A stretch of DNA of 64,000 nucleotides from an uncultured Spirochaetia bacterium. GTDB lineage: Bacteria; Spirochaetota; Spirochaetia; SZUA-6; Bin103. Each line of letters starts with the position of its first letter. Positions within the stretch are counted from its first letter, which is position 1. The position numbers and the translations under genes are program-made. The DNA lies in NCBI GenBank assembly GCA_958296075.1, contig CATQHW010000003.1, positions 682,001-746,000 of the forward strand, given 5' to 3'. The notes below the pieces were generated by a model. It worked only from the letters and a program-made list of their open reading frames with translations, made no database searches and was not told where the DNA came from. This document shows positions 22,859-31,848 of this stretch, piece by piece.

Positions 22859-24093
22859 CACGGCCCGTCCGTCCGGGCGCTGCCCAGCCGCGCGACGATG
22901 TCGTCGGCGAACTCGCTGGTCGAAAGCTGCGTGGCGCCGGTGGCCAGCCGCGCGAAGTCATAGGTGACGCGGCCGGCGGCGATGGTGGCGCTCAACGCGC
23001 GGTCGATCAAGGCGGCCGCCTCGATCCAGCCCAGGTGCTCCAGCATCAGCACGCCGGACAGGATCACCGAGCTGGGGTTGACCACGTTCTTGCCGGCGTA
23101 CTTGGGCGCGGTCCCGTGGGTCGCCTCGAAGATCGCGTGCCCGGTGCGGTAGTTGATGTTGGCGCCGGGGGCGATGCCGATGCCGCCCACCTGCGCGGCC
23201 AGCGCGTCGGAGATGTAGTCGCCGTTCAGGTTCATGGTGGCGATGACGTCGAACTCGCGCGGCCGGGTCAGTATCTGCTGCAGGAAGATGTCGGCGATCG
23301 CGTCCTTGACCAGCACTTTGCCGGCGGGAACCTCGCCGCCGGCCGGCAGGTCGTCCCAGGCGATCGTGCGATCGGGAAAGCGCTCGGCGGCCACCCGGTA
23401 GCCCCACCGGCGGAACGCCCCCTCGGTGAACTTCTGGATGTTGCCCTTGTGAACCAGGGTGACGCTGCGGCGCCCGTGATCGATCGCGTACCGGATCGCC
23501 GCCTCGACCAGACGGGCGGTGCCGGTCTCGCTGATCGGCTTGACGCCGACGCCGGAGTCGGGCCGGATCGTCCAGCCCAACTCGGCGCGCGCGAAGTCGA
23601 TCAGGCGCCGCGCCTCCGGCGTCCCCGCCTCCACCTCGAAGCCGGCGTACACGTCCTCGGTGTTCTCGCGGAACACCACCATGTCGACGTCCTGCGGCGA
23701 CCGCACCGGCGACGGCACGCCGGGGAAGTACTTGACCGGCCGCAGGCAGACGTACAGATCGAGCTTCTGCCGCAAGGCGACGTTGAGGCTGCGGATGCCG
23801 GTGCCGATCGGGGTGGTCAGCGGACCCTTGATGCCGACCAGGTGCTCGCGGAAGGCGTCCTCCGTGGCCTGCGGCAGCCAGTTGCCGGTCCGCTCGTTGG
23901 CCTTCTCTCCGGCCAGCACCTCCAGCCACTCGATGCGCCGCCGGCCGCCGTAGGCGGCGGCGACCGCGCCGTCCAGCACGCGCACGGCCGCCGCCCAGAT
24001 GTCGGGGCCGGTGCCGTCGCCTTCGATGTAGGGAATGATCGGCCGGTCGGGAACCTGCAGGCCGCTCGCCGTCATGGTGATCTTTTCGCCCAT
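22858..24093 (-). CDS. icd: NADP-dependent isocitrate dehydrogenase
   Basis: 411 residues (E. coli 416). [12 protein letters not shown] starts the fold, and [22 protein letters not shown] carries the phosphorylatable/substrate Ser (S102). [26 protein letters not shown] is the metal-binding region, and [14 protein letters not shown] holds the Lys-Tyr pair characteristic of NADP specificity. It oxidatively decarboxylates isocitrate to 2-oxoglutarate, which is also a co-substrate of the oxygenases at 43.8-52.3 kb. Followed by a translationally coupled small lipoprotein gene; the start is 23 bases from the divergent gene at 24117. Confidence 0.96.
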   Translation of the reverse strand: MGEKITMTASGLQVPDRPIIPYIEGDGTGPDIWAAAVRVLDGAVAAAYGGRRRIEWLEVLAGEKANERTGNWLPQATEDAFREHLVGIKGPLTTPIGTGIRSLNVALRQKLDLYVCLRPVKYFPGVPSPVRSPQDVDMVVFRENTEDVYAGFEVEAGTPEARRLIDFARAELGWTIRPDSGVGVKPISETGTARLVEAAIRYAIDHGRRSVTLVHKGNIQKFTEGAFRRWGYRVAAERFPDRTIAWDDLPAGGEVPAGKVLVKDAIADIFLQQILTRPREFDVIATMNLNGDYISDALAAQVGGIGIAPGANINYRTGHAIFEATHGTAPKYAGKNVVNPSSVILSGVLMLEHLGWIEAAALIDRALSATIAAGRVTYDFARLATGATQLSTSEFADDIVARLGSARTDGP

Positions 24094-24116
24094 CGGTGGG
24101 CAGACTATACCACCGG

Positions 24117-25190
24117 ATGGCTACCGGGTACCCGTGCGGCCGCGTCCTGCCGCGCCGCGCCGCGCTCACGCCGGCGGTGGCCGCGCTGGCTGCGGTCGTC
24201 GCGCTGGGCGGCTGCGCGCGGCCGGGGCTCCTGTGGGTACCGGACCGGGACCTGAACGCCGACCTGCGCCGGCTGAGCCGCGAGTTGGAGGGGACCGGCA
24301 ACGGCCCGGAGTCGGCCGCCCGGCGCTACGCGCTGATCGCGGAGATCGCCCGCACGCTGCGCCGCGGCGGCGAAGGAGGGCGCGAGCGGACCTTCCTGAC
24401 CCTGCGCGCGCAACGCCATCCGCTCGATCCGTACAACACCGCCTACTTGGTGACCGCCGCCGACTCCTACCGGGAAGCCGGCCAGACGCCGCTGGCCGCG
24501 CACTACTACCGCCGCGCCCTGCGCAACCATCCCGATCTGGAGGTGCGCGGACGGTCGCTGCACCGGCTCTGCCTGGAGCGCCTGGTCGAGCTCGACGGCC
24601 ACGTCCGCCGCGTCGAGTACTACCGCGAGCTGATCGAGCGGTTTCCCGACCGGATCGACTTGGCGTTCGCGCTCTACCGATTGGCGGGCGCCTACGCCGA
24701 GCGCGGCGTCTGGCAGGCGGCGCTCGACGCCTACCAGGCGTTCCTGGCCGCGCCGCCGACCGACATCCCCGGCGAGCCGCGCGCCTACCGGCGCGCCGCC
24801 GAGCTGGTCCGCTTCCACCACTCCGACAAGTCATGGATCAGGGACGATCTGCCGGCGCTGGTGGCGGAGGCGCAGAGCGCCGTGGCGCGCCGCGACATGG
24901 CGGCGATGCGGCGCCTGCAGGCGGAGGTCAACTTCTTCGCGACCTCGTGGGGGAGCGACGCCACCCTCACCCGCCGCTTCCGGCTGGAGGCGTTCCCGAT
25001 GCGGCGCGTGCGCGCCGCCGCGCAGCTCCATCCCGATTCCAACGAGCGCGAGGCGTTCCTGCGCACCACCGGATGGACATTCCGCGTCACGACGTGGTAC
25101 CTGTACTTCCGCCGGATCGATTATCCAATCGATCCGCACGTCGACGGTAGCTGGGAGTGGGCCGGCATCTACTTCGGCGAGAAGCTGTGA
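24117..25190 (+). CDS. TPR-repeat lipoprotein
   Basis: 357 residues from the ATG at 24117. The signal peptide has an Arg-rich n-region and ends VALGGC (lipobox). Several TPR-like helix pairs follow ([62 protein letters not shown]). A C-terminal aromatic-rich domain ([31 protein letters not shown] region) resembles no family I can name. It is the first of three consecutive envelope genes. The role is inferred as a periplasmic scaffold, perhaps in cell-wall metabolism, given the transglycosylase behind it. Confidence 0.7.
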   Translation: MATGYPCGRVLPRRAALTPAVAALAAVVALGGCARPGLLWVPDRDLNADLRRLSRELEGTGNGPESAARRYALIAEIARTLRRGGEGGRERTFLTLRAQRHPLDPYNTAYLVTAADSYREAGQTPLAAHYYRRALRNHPDLEVRGRSLHRLCLERLVELDGHVRRVEYYRELIERFPDRIDLAFALYRLAGAYAERGVWQAALDAYQAFLAAPPTDIPGEPRAYRRAAELVRFHHSDKSWIRDDLPALVAEAQSAVARRDMAAMRRLQAEVNFFATSWGSDATLTRRFRLEAFPMRRVRAAAQLHPDSNEREAFLRTTGWTFRVTTWYLYFRRIDYPIDPHVDGSWEWAGIYFGEKL

Positions 25191-25249
25191 CGGGCGTGTA
25201 AGGGGGGGGGCGCCCGGCACTCCGGGCCTGCCGTCATAAGGAGAAGACG

Positions 25250-26596
25250 ATCAAAGCGGTACCGACACCCCCGATTCGAGCGCTCGGAGCGATCGCCGTG
25301 CTCATCGCCACCGGCATCGCTCCGCTCGCGGCTCAGGAATGCGGAAGCGACTGGAAGACGTGCGATCACCCGCGCGTCGAGCACTACGTCCGGAAGTTCA
25401 CCCAGCCCGCGTGGCGGGGCTGGTTGCTCGGCGTGTGGCAACGCTCGTGGCTCTATGCCGATCACATCGCGGCGGCGCTCGACCGGCACGGCCTGCCGGC
25501 GGAGCTGCGGGCGCTGCCGGTGGTGGAGTCGGCGTACCTCCCCGGCGCGGTGTCGTCGCGCGGCGCCGTCGGCCTCTGGCAGATCACCCGTCTGGGGGCC
25601 AGCGGCTATCCCCTGCGCATCGGCGGCCCGATCGAAGAACGGCGCGACTTCTGGAAGGCGACCGAGGTGGCGCTGGCCACGCTGGCGACCAACCGTGACC
25701 GCCTTGGCGACTGGCTGCTGGCGATCGCCGCCTACAACGCCGGGCCGAACCGCGTGCGGAGGGCCGTCGACCGCGCCGGTACCCGCGACTTCTGGGCGCT
25801 GCGCGACGCCGGCGCGCTGCCGCAGGAGACCGCGGAGTTCGTGCCCCGCTTCCTGGCGGCGGTGCGCATCTTCGCGTACCCCGAGCGCTACGATCTGCCG
25901 CAGATCGAGCCGATCAACTGGGTGCGGGTCGGCGCCGGCGGGCGCGCCGACCTGCGCAAGCTGGCCGAGCACACGGGGATCGACCTGGAGCTGCTGCGCA
26001 TCGCCAACGCGGAGCTCGAATCGCCGTTCACGCCGAGCGACGCGCGCGTGGCGCCGGCCGTGGTCGACTCGCACCACGCGCAGGCGGGCGACCTGCTCGG
26101 CTACTGGCTGAAGGTCCCGGCGGAGCACGCCGAGCAGGTGCGGGGCCTGCTGGAAGAGCGCACCAGGCTGTTCGACTTCATCGAGCACCGGGTCCGCCAA
26201 GGAGAGACCTTCTGGGACATGGCCAAGCGGTACGGCAGCAGCGTCGAGTTGATCGTCGACGAGAACCCGGACCTGCGGCCGCGGCGGCTGCACCTGGGGC
26301 AGACCGTGATCATCCCGCTGCTGGCCGGCGCCGCCGGACCGCAGCGCGCCGAGGAGCAGCGCCGCGAGTCCGAACCGCCGGAACCGCAGCGTCCGCCGCC
26401 GCCGGCGTGGGTAGCCCAGGCGGGCTTCGGCGCCGTGCACGTGGTCTCGGAGGGCGATTCGCTGTGGGGGATCGCGCGCACGCACGGGGTGACCGTGGAG
26501 GCGCTGGCGGCCGGCAACGGCCGCTCGCCGGAAGGGATCATCAAACCGGGCGAGATCCTCATGGTGCAGGCCGGCGGCGCGTTGTCGGTCTCCTGA
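25250..26596 (+). CDS. MltD-like membrane-bound lytic transglycosylase with two LysM domains
   Basis: Family 23 SLT domain: LPVVESAYLPGAVSSRGAVGLWQI with catalytic Glu (about residue 93) and AIAAYNAGPNRV. Two LysM domains follow near the C-terminus (VRQGETFWDMAKRYGSS... and VSEGDSLWGIARTHGVT...), joined by a Pro/Glu linker. It cleaves peptidoglycan glycan strands in the periplasm. Start choice: AAGGAG at 25238-25243 sits six bases before an ATC at 25250, from which a perfect signal peptide is read (KAVPTPPIRALGAIAVLIATG...AAQE). The first standard start, GTG 25298, would cut the signal peptide in half. I place the start at 25250 as a non-standard or mutated ATG. The gene overlaps the next one by one base. 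Confidence 0.85.
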   Translation: MKAVPTPPIRALGAIAVLIATGIAPLAAQECGSDWKTCDHPRVEHYVRKFTQPAWRGWLLGVWQRSWLYADHIAAALDRHGLPAELRALPVVESAYLPGAVSSRGAVGLWQITRLGASGYPLRIGGPIEERRDFWKATEVALATLATNRDRLGDWLLAIAAYNAGPNRVRRAVDRAGTRDFWALRDAGALPQETAEFVPRFLAAVRIFAYPERYDLPQIEPINWVRVGAGGRADLRKLAEHTGIDLELLRIANAELESPFTPSDARVAPAVVDSHHAQAGDLLGYWLKVPAEHAEQVRGLLEERTRLFDFIEHRVRQGETFWDMAKRYGSSVELIVDENPDLRPRRLHLGQTVIIPLLAGAAGPQRAEEQRRESEPPEPQRPPPPAWVAQAGFGAVHVVSEGDSLWGIARTHGVTVEALAAGNGRSPEGIIKPGEILMVQAGGALSVS

Positions 26597-27930
26597 TGGG
26601 CCGGCGCGCCCGGACGGCGCGCAGGGTCGCCCCGATCGCCGTCCTGGCGGCCGCCGCGGCCGTCCTCACGGCCTGTGGCGACCGGCGTCTGGGCTGGGGA
26701 GTGGTGCTCTGGGCGCCGCAGCCGGGCATCGGCGGATCGGTATTTTCCATCAGCGAAGAATCGGACATCCGCGACGTCTACCGCTACGCCGCGTCCGGCC
26801 CGGACGGCGCCGAGGTGTCCGGCGAGCTGGCCCGCTGGCGGGTGCGGCTGTTCACGGACCGGGAGCAGGCCGCCGCGTTCGCCGCCGCGTTCAGCGGCTT
26901 GGTCGACACGTTCGGCTACGCGGCCCGCAACGGGCTGCCGGTGCGGTCGGCCGCCGGCGCCGGCGCGGCGCAGGTCTACCGCCTGCGCGAGGGCGAGGCG
27001 GTCAAGATCGTCGCCCGCGAAGCGGAACCGGCCGCGGTCGGCCCATACACCAACTTCTGGTATCAGGTGCTCACCAGCGACGGCACGGAGGGGTTCACCT
27101 TCGGGGAGTTCCTGCCGCTCTTCGATACCGAGGGGGACCCGCAGGCGGAGGCCGACCGCCTGCGGCGCAAGGACTCGCCGTGGGACCGCATCGCCGCCGC
27201 CGCGTGGCGCCCGCGCTACTACGCCGGCATGCTGGCCAGCGGGCGCGTCGACCTCCGGCGCGTGGACGCCGGCTACGGCTTCACGATCGATCCGGCCGGC
27301 GAAGCGGGCGGGAACGCGCGCGTGCGGCTCCCGGACGTCGATCTCGCCTTCGCGTACGAGCGGGTCGACCGCGTGGGCGACGACATCTTCGTGCTGCAGG
27401 GCGGCGGCGTGCGGATCGCCGTGGAGACCGACCGGAGCATCGCCGTCTCCTTCCGCGACCGGGGCCGGCTGCGGACGGAGCGGTTCGTCATCCTCGACAC
27501 CCCGGTCGACGACCTGATCGCGGCCGAGCGGGCGCGCCGCGACCGCATCTACGACGCGCTGCGCGCCGGCGGCCCGGCGCTGCGGTCGGACGCCTATGGC
27601 GAGGTGGTGCTGGAGCCGGAACGGCGCTTTCGCTGGAGCGGCTTCGAGCGGCTGGTCCCCGCCGTCGTTCCGGCCGACGCGCCCGGCACCGGCGCCGTCG
27701 AGCTGCGCCTGCACCTGCCGGCCGCGCTGCGCGCCGAATACTCCGGCGTACTCACCCTGGCCTTCGACCGCGGCGACCGATCGATGCCGGCGGCGGCGGT
27801 CACCTTCCTCTACTCCCGCGACGACACCGGCATCCGCCTGGTGCCGGCCGGCGGCGTCGACGACGCTCGGCTCCTGGTGACCGGTGCGGCGGCCGCGCCG
27901 CTGGTGATCTACTTCCGCTTCGCGGACTGA
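26596..27930 (+). CDS. SH3-domain-containing lipoprotein of spirochaete type
   Basis: 444 residues. The signal peptide ends AVLTAC (lipobox). RLGWGVVLWAPQPG, then a bacterial SH3-like segment (VYRLREGEAVKIVAREAEP...YTNFWYQVLTSDGTEGFTFGEF, about residues 130-172) as in cell-wall-binding proteins. The rest is beta-rich with no catalytic motif. Proteins with this layout are annotated as SH3-domain proteins in Treponema and relatives, which fits the presumed phylum. The ATG overlaps the transglycosylase stop (TGATG), so the two are co-translated and probably work together at the cell wall. Confidence 0.75.
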   Translation: MGRRARTARRVAPIAVLAAAAAVLTACGDRRLGWGVVLWAPQPGIGGSVFSISEESDIRDVYRYAASGPDGAEVSGELARWRVRLFTDREQAAAFAAAFSGLVDTFGYAARNGLPVRSAAGAGAAQVYRLREGEAVKIVAREAEPAAVGPYTNFWYQVLTSDGTEGFTFGEFLPLFDTEGDPQAEADRLRRKDSPWDRIAAAAWRPRYYAGMLASGRVDLRRVDAGYGFTIDPAGEAGGNARVRLPDVDLAFAYERVDRVGDDIFVLQGGGVRIAVETDRSIAVSFRDRGRLRTERFVILDTPVDDLIAAERARRDRIYDALRAGGPALRSDAYGEVVLEPERRFRWSGFERLVPAVVPADAPGTGAVELRLHLPAALRAEYSGVLTLAFDRGDRSMPAAAVTFLYSRDDTGIRLVPAGGVDDARLLVTGAAAAPLVIYFRFAD

Positions 27931-27933
27931 GCC

Positions 27934-29871
27934 GTGGCCGCCGTCACTCTGGAGGGCGTCACCATCTCCTATGGGGCGCAGACCGTGCTCGCCGGCGCCA
28001 GCGCGACGCTGGCCAAGGGCGACCGGGTCGCGCTGGCCGGCGCCAACGGCAGCGGCAAGAGCACGCTCCTGCGCGTGGCCGCCGGCCGGCTGGCGCCGGA
28101 CGCCGGCAGCGTCCGCCTGCAGCGCGGCGCGCGCGTCTGCTATCTGCCGCAGTCCGGCTCCGGCGAAGACGCGGCCGCATCCGACCGCACCGTGGTCGAG
28201 GAGCTGGAGCGCGCCTTCGCCGACCTGCACGCGGCGGCGGCGCAGACGGCCGAGCTGGAGGCGCGCATGGCCGACGGGGACGACGGCCAGCCGGTCCTGG
28301 CCGCCTACGGGGAGATCGTCGAGCGGCTGGAGCGCGGCGGCTACCACGAACGCGACCGCAAGATCGGCGCCGTGATGCGCGGCCTGGGGTTCGACGAAGC
28401 CGACCGCGACCGGCCGGTCCGCGAGCTGTCGGGCGGCTGGGAGATGCGGGTCGCGTTGGGCCGGGTGCTGCTGAGCGGCGCCGACCTGCTGCTGCTCGAC
28501 GAGCCGACCAACTACCTCGACCTGCCGGCGCGCGAATGGCTGGAGGGTTTTCTGGCGCGCGGCGCCGGCGGTTTCATGATGGTCGCCCACGACCGCGAGT
28601 TCCTGGACCGGTGCTGCCGGACCGTGGTGGAGATCCGCGACGGCCGGCTCCGCTCCTGGACCGGCGGCTACACCGACTTCGAACGGGCGCGCGCCGATCA
28701 GGACCGCGCCGACGCCAAGGCGTACGATCTGCAGCAGGAGGAGATCGCCCGGATCGAGGCGTTCATCCGCCGCTTTCGCGCCGTCGCCTCCAAGGCGCGC
28801 CTGGTGCAGAGCCGCATCCGCTACCTGGAGCGGCTGCCGCGGCGGCAGCGACCGGTGCAGGCGCCGGCGATCACGCTGTCGCTGCCGGAGCCGCCCCGCA
28901 GCGGCAAGGTACCGCTCACCTGCGCCGGTCTGGGCAAGCGCTACGGCGACCTGCAGGTCTTCGCGGGCGTCGACCTGGAGGTCGAACGCAACGACCGCTT
29001 GGCGGTGGTGGGCCGCAACGGCGCCGGCAAGTCGACGCTGATGCGGGCGCTGGCCGGCGTGGAGGAGCCGAGCGCGGGCTCGATCCGGCGCGCCGCCGGC
29101 CTGCGGCAGGCGTACTTCGCGCAGGACCAGGAACGGCGGCTCGATCCCGGCCTCACCGTGATCGAGACCGTGCAGGCCGCCGCGGCCGCCGGCCGGCAGC
29201 AGAAGGTGCGCGACCTGCTGGGCGCCTTCCTGTTCACCGCCGGCGACCTCGACAAGCCGGTCGGCGTGCTGTCCGGCGGCGAGCGGGTGCGGGTGGCGCT
29301 GGCGCGACTGCTGCTGCAACCGATCAACCTGCTGCTGCTCGACGAGCCCACCAACCATCTCGACATCGTCTCCACGGAGGCGCTGGCGCGCGCCCTGGAG
29401 CAGTACCGGGGTACGCTGATCCTGGTCTCGCACGACCGCGCGTTCCTGCGCCGGCTGGTCACCGGCGTCCTGGAGGTGGACCGCGGCGGCGCGCGTCTCT
29501 ATCCTGGCGACTTCTCGTACTATGAGTGGAAGCGGGCGGACCGGGAGAGCGCGGACCGGGACGGCGCGAAACGCGCCGGCGCGACGGCCCGCCCGGCTCC
29601 GCAACGCCCGGGCCGGGCTCGCGGCGGCCGGCGCCGCGCCGGCGGGGCGCGTCCCGGCGCCGGCTCGCCGGCGGCGCGGGAGGAGCGCGCGCTGGCCGAG
29701 CTGGAGGCGCTGGAGGCGCAACGGATGGAGATAGAGGCGGACCTTGCGCGCGAGGAGACGTGGCGCGACGCAGCGGCGATGCGCGCGCTGAAGCGGTCGC
29801 TGGCGCGCAACCGGCAGCGCGAGCGGGAGCTTACCGGCTCGCCCGCCGCCGGGCCGGGGTCCGCGCCGTGA
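27934..29871 (+). CDS. ABC-F family ATPase
   Basis: 645 residues, soluble. Two ABC domains: Walker A GANGSGKST and GRNGAGKST; signatures LSGGWEMRVALGRVLL and LSGGERVRVALARLLL; Walker B LLLLDEPTNYLD and LLLLDEPTNHLD. Between them is the ABC-F linker (ARIEAFIRRFRAVASKARLVQSR). The C-terminus carries an Ala/Arg-rich stretch and a coiled coil, as in Uup/YdiF. ABC-F proteins act on the ribosome, for example at stalled complexes or the E site. GTG start three bases after the preceding stop; four-base overlap with the next gene. Confidence 0.93.
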   Translation: MAAVTLEGVTISYGAQTVLAGASATLAKGDRVALAGANGSGKSTLLRVAAGRLAPDAGSVRLQRGARVCYLPQSGSGEDAAASDRTVVEELERAFADLHAAAAQTAELEARMADGDDGQPVLAAYGEIVERLERGGYHERDRKIGAVMRGLGFDEADRDRPVRELSGGWEMRVALGRVLLSGADLLLLDEPTNYLDLPAREWLEGFLARGAGGFMMVAHDREFLDRCCRTVVEIRDGRLRSWTGGYTDFERARADQDRADAKAYDLQQEEIARIEAFIRRFRAVASKARLVQSRIRYLERLPRRQRPVQAPAITLSLPEPPRSGKVPLTCAGLGKRYGDLQVFAGVDLEVERNDRLAVVGRNGAGKSTLMRALAGVEEPSAGSIRRAAGLRQAYFAQDQERRLDPGLTVIETVQAAAAAGRQQKVRDLLGAFLFTAGDLDKPVGVLSGGERVRVALARLLLQPINLLLLDEPTNHLDIVSTEALARALEQYRGTLILVSHDRAFLRRLVTGVLEVDRGGARLYPGDFSYYEWKRADRESADRDGAKRAGATARPAPQRPGRARGGRRRAGGARPGAGSPAAREERALAELEALEAQRMEIEADLAREETWRDAAAMRALKRSLARNRQRERELTGSPAAGPGSAP

Positions 29872-31220
29872 ACGAGCCGTTCCACGCCTACGACATCCGC
29901 TCGGTGTACGGCGCCGGCATCGACGCGCCGCTCGCCTACCGGATCGGCCGCGCCCTGGCGCGCCGGCTGGACGCCGGGCGCTACCTGCTCGGCTACGACG
30001 CGCGCACCCACTCGGCGGCGCTCTGCGGCGCCCTGGCGCGCGGGCTGCAGGCGGAGGGACGGCGCGTGGCCGGCGCCGGGCTGACCACCACGCCGGCGCT
30101 CCACTACTTGCAGCTCGACGCCGGCTACGGCGCCAGCGTGATGGCCACCGCGTCGCACAATCCGCCCGAGTACCACGGCTTCAAGGTCTTCGACGGGTCC
30201 GGCGGCTCGGTGAGCTACGCCAAGGGGCTCTCCCGCGTGGAGGAGCTGCTCCCCGCGATCGAAGGCGAGGCGCCAGGCGCCGCCGCGGCGCCCCTGGAGA
30301 CGCCGCCGCCGGCCGGCGCGTACGTCGCCTTCGCGGCCGGGGCGGCCGGCGGCGCGCCGCTGGCGCCGGGCGTGGTCGACGTCTCGAACGGCTCGGCCGG
30401 CGCGCTGGCGCAGGCGGTCTCCGACCGTCTGGGCGGCTTCGTCACCGTGCTCAACGGCGCGCCGGACGGCACGTTCCCCGCGCATCCGCCCAATCCGCTG
30501 GAGGAGGCCAGCCAGCGCGCCGCCGCCGCCGCGGTGCGCGCCGGCGGCGCCGCCTTCGGGGCGATCCTCGACGGCGACGGCGACCGCGTGCTGTTCGTCG
30601 ACGAGCGCGGGGAGGTGCTGGCCGGCTCTTTCAGCGGCGCGCTGCTGGCCGGGGAGATGCTGCGGCGGCATCCGGGCGCCGCGATCGTCCACGACCTGAT
30701 CGCCTCGCGCGTGCTCGCCGAGGAGGTCGCCGCCGCCGGCGGCCGTCCGGTCCGCTCGCCGGTCGGCTACACCCACCTGTACGACGCGATGGCCGGCAGC
30801 AACGCCGCGTTCGGCTGCGAGACCTCCGGCCACCTCTACTTCCGCGTCGCCGGCGCCTTCTTCACCGAGTCGGCGCTGTACGCGATCGTGATGATGGCGG
30901 CGCTCCTGGCGCGGGCCGGCCGGCCGCTGTCGGAGTTGGCCGCCCCGCTGCGCGGCCGCTACGCGCAGTCGGCGGAGATCAACCTGCCGGTCGCCGCCCG
31001 GCAGGACGCGCTGGCGGCGCTGGAACGCATCCGCGGCCGCTACCGCGGCGCGGAGATCGATACGCTGGACGGGCTGTCGGTGGCGTGCGATCACGTCTGG
31101 TTTACCGTCCGCCCCAGCAACACGGAGCCGCTGCTGCGGCTGCGCCTGGAAGGTCGCGACGACGACGCCGTGGCGGCGGCGCTGGCGGACGTGCGCGCCG
31201 CCATCGCCGGCGCGGCGTGA
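29868..31220 (+). CDS. Phosphomannomutase/phosphoglucomutase (alpha-D-phosphohexomutase)
   Basis: 450 residues from a GTG overlapping the ABC-F stop. All four loops are present: catalytic Ser in TASHNPP (S96), Mg-binding DGDGDR, sugar-binding CETSGHLYFR (normally GEMSGH) and phosphate-binding RPSNTEPLLRLRLE near the C-terminus. It interconverts mannose- or glucose-1- and 6-phosphate for envelope polysaccharide or central metabolism. The exact sugar preference cannot be read. Co-transcribed with the ABC-F and probably the rhomboid gene. Confidence 0.92.
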   Translation: MNEPFHAYDIRSVYGAGIDAPLAYRIGRALARRLDAGRYLLGYDARTHSAALCGALARGLQAEGRRVAGAGLTTTPALHYLQLDAGYGASVMATASHNPPEYHGFKVFDGSGGSVSYAKGLSRVEELLPAIEGEAPGAAAAPLETPPPAGAYVAFAAGAAGGAPLAPGVVDVSNGSAGALAQAVSDRLGGFVTVLNGAPDGTFPAHPPNPLEEASQRAAAAAVRAGGAAFGAILDGDGDRVLFVDERGEVLAGSFSGALLAGEMLRRHPGAAIVHDLIASRVLAEEVAAAGGRPVRSPVGYTHLYDAMAGSNAAFGCETSGHLYFRVAGAFFTESALYAIVMMAALLARAGRPLSELAAPLRGRYAQSAEINLPVAARQDALAALERIRGRYRGAEIDTLDGLSVACDHVWFTVRPSNTEPLLRLRLEGRDDDAVAAALADVRAAIAGAA

Positions 31221-31242
31221 GGCGCCGGAAGGAAGGGGAACG

Positions 31243-31848
31243 ATGAAGGTCCGTTACAACGCGCCGGTGGTGCTGAGCTACACCGTTGCCGCCGCGGCCG
31301 TGATGGTGATCGACCAGATCGCCGGCGGTGGGTTCGCGGTCAGGAACTTCGCGGTGCCCGGCAACTTCGCCGGCTCCCCGGCGATCGGCTACGCGCGGCT
31401 GGTGACGCACGTGCTGGGCCACGCCGATTGGACGCACCTGCTGGCGAACTTCACCCTGATCCTCTTGATCGGGCCGATCCTGGAGGAGAAGTACGGCTCC
31501 AGGCCGCTGCTGCTGATGATGGCGGCCACGGCGCTGGCGACCGGCGTCCTGAACTGGCTCTTCCTGCCGACCTTCCTGATGGGCGCCAGCGGCATCGCCT
31601 TCATGATGATCCTGCTCAGCTCGTTCACCAACATCCGCTCCGGGGATATCCCCCTCACCTTCGTGCTGGTCGCCGTGCTCTACTTGGTGCGCGAGGTGGT
31701 GAACGCCTTCGGCGAGGACTCGATCTCGCAACTCGCGCACGTCATCGGCGGCGTGTGCGGCAGCCTGTTCGGCTTTGCGATCACCCGCTCGGCGCCGCCG
31801 CCGGCGCGGTCCGCGCAGCCGGGCGGCCGCGTGGAGGAATCGGCATGA
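31243..31848 (+). CDS. Rhomboid-family intramembrane serine protease
   Basis: 201 residues with about five or six membrane helices. The L1 region reads LVTHVLGHADWTHLLANF (His and Asn of the active site). The nucleophile S116 lies in GASGIAF and the catalytic H166 in QLAHVIGGVCG, matching the GxSG and AHxxG signatures. It cleaves membrane proteins within the bilayer; substrates are unknown. The RBS is GGAAGGAAGGGG-like. Its stop overlaps the start of the next gene (ATGA), so it is coupled to a soluble dehydrogenase, a pairing without obvious logic. Confidence 0.9.
   Translation: MKVRYNAPVVLSYTVAAAAVMVIDQIAGGGFAVRNFAVPGNFAGSPAIGYARLVTHVLGHADWTHLLANFTLILLIGPILEEKYGSRPLLLMMAATALATGVLNWLFLPTFLMGASGIAFMMILLSSFTNIRSGDIPLTFVLVAVLYLVREVVNAFGEDSISQLAHVIGGVCGSLFGFAITRSAPPPARSAQPGGRVEESA

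Noticed and set aside
26101-29721. Long minus-strand open frame of about 1200 codons
   Set aside because: Antisense to the transglycosylase, SH3 lipoprotein and ABC-F genes, all of which have full family motifs on the plus strand.
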